DNA of 5,897 nucleotides, taken from Bradyrhizobium sp. (GTDB taxonomy: Bacteria > Pseudomonadota > Alphaproteobacteria > Rhizobiales > Xanthobacteraceae). This document shows positions 5,295 through 5,897 of the stretch, piece after piece (the first letter of the stretch is position 1; each line of letters begins with the position of its first letter). The stretch is taken from contig JAQGKJ010000198.1 in NCBI GenBank assembly GCA_028290165.1, positions 1-5,897 of the forward strand. The letters run 5' to 3'. A program made the position numbers and the translations under genes. Below the pieces are notes generated by a model. The model ran no database searches, was not told the origin of the DNA, and worked only from the letters and a program-made list of their open reading frames with translations.

Positions 5295-5897
5295 ATGGCC
5301 AATTCGAAACCGCTGATGGCAGAATCATCCGGGACAGACGCCAACGCCGCCGTTCAATCCGCGTTGCGCACGCTCGATGCCGGGGTCAACGGCGTCAGTG
5401 CGATTGCCACAGCGCTGCAGGGCCCGCTCGGGCCGGCCTTTGCCGAAGCCGTCGATGTCATCCGCGAGGCCAAGGGCCGCGTCATCGTCACCGGGCTCGG
5501 CAAATCGGGCCATGTCGCGCGCAAGATCGCCGCGACGCTGGCCTCGACCGGCACCCCCGCTTTCTTCGTGCACGCGGCAGAAGCCAGCCACGGCGATCTC
5601 GGCATGATCACGCCGGACGACGTCATCATTGCGCTGTCGTGGTCCGGCGAGCAGCCGGAAATGAAGAACCTCGTCAATTATTCGAAGCGCTTCGCGATCC
5701 CGATGATCGCCGTGACCTCCAATGCGGCCTCTCCGCTCGGCGAAGCCGCTCAAATCGTGCTGGAACTGCCGAAGGCGCGCGAAGCCTGTCCGCACAATCT
5801 GGCGCCGACCACATCGTCCCTGATGCAGGCCGCGATCGGCGACGCGCTTGCGATCGCACTGCTCGAAGGCCGCGGTTTCACGGCGCTCGAATTCGCC
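5295..5897 (+). CDS. kdsD: Arabinose-5-phosphate isomerase, KpsF/GutQ family, 3' end missing
   Basis: The first 201 residues of a sugar-phosphate isomerase that converts ribulose 5-phosphate to arabinose 5-phosphate in the cytoplasm, the first step of Kdo synthesis for lipopolysaccharide. The family is about 320-340 aa: an N-terminal SIS domain (here residues about 50-190) and two CBS domains that lie beyond the window. Visible motifs are VIVTGLGKSGHVARKIAATL, FFVHAAEASHGDLGMI, SWSGEQPEM and AREACPHNLAPTTS. By alignment to E. coli KdsD as I recall it, K70, E122 and E163 match the catalytic K59, E111 and E152; the partner of H193 would fall about three residues past the right edge. ATG 5295 is the first possible start after an in-frame TGA at 5193; only a weak GGAA (5285-5288) precedes it. 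The N-terminus is about ten residues longer than in E. coli. In related genomes kdsD is often followed by lptC, lptA and lptB, which is what I would expect downstream. Confidence 0.95.
   Translation, partial: MANSKPLMAESSGTDANAAVQSALRTLDAGVNGVSAIATALQGPLGPAFAEAVDVIREAKGRVIVTGLGKSGHVARKIAATLASTGTPAFFVHAAEASHGDLGMITPDDVIIALSWSGEQPEMKNLVNYSKRFAIPMIAVTSNAASPLGEAAQIVLELPKAREACPHNLAPTTSSLMQAAIGDALAIALLEGRGFTALEFA

Noticed and set aside
5325..5795. A 156-codon open frame on - opposite kdsD
   Set aside because: The plus strand encodes conserved SIS-domain motifs with catalytic residues, so this is a shadow.

Overview
The window looks like chromosomal DNA of an alphaproteobacterium, most likely Bradyrhizobium or a close relative (Nitrobacteraceae). 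The grounds are high GC with strong GC3 bias, the protein types, and two kinds of palindromic intergenic repeat that I associate with that group. The genus is an inference from recalled patterns, not a database match.

Layout from left to right: (1) the 3' two-thirds of gltD, the small subunit of NADPH glutamate synthase, on + and cut by the left edge; (2) a small DUF559 nuclease-fold gene on +, starting at TTG, embedded between two copies of a GC-rich multi-hairpin repeat, with its last codons running into repeat sequence; (3) convergent to it, on -, a family 5 extracellular solute-binding protein (SBP) of an ABC transporter, with a signal peptide, a GTG start, a good Shine-Dalgarno site and a plausible promoter; (4) a second repeat made of two nested hairpins, between the SBP gene and the gene upstream of it; (5) also on -, a large secreted protein with a proline-rich linker followed by an outer-membrane beta-barrel of the BBP2 type; (6) a 210-bp divergent intergenic region with an AT-rich cluster of GTTAA motifs; (7) on +, the 5' part of kdsD (kpsF/gutQ family), arabinose-5-phosphate isomerase for Kdo and lipopolysaccharide synthesis, cut by the right edge.

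The genes do not form one pathway. gltD is nitrogen assimilation and the SBP is nutrient uptake with no permease or ATPase gene in view. The beta-barrel protein and kdsD are divergent neighbours that both concern the outer envelope. I found no phage, transposase, CRISPR, tRNA or rRNA signal. I do not see a clear new biological system. The most unusual features are the repeat-embedded DUF559 cassette and the twin-hairpin repeat, whose two stems differ in sequence yet both keep full pairing.
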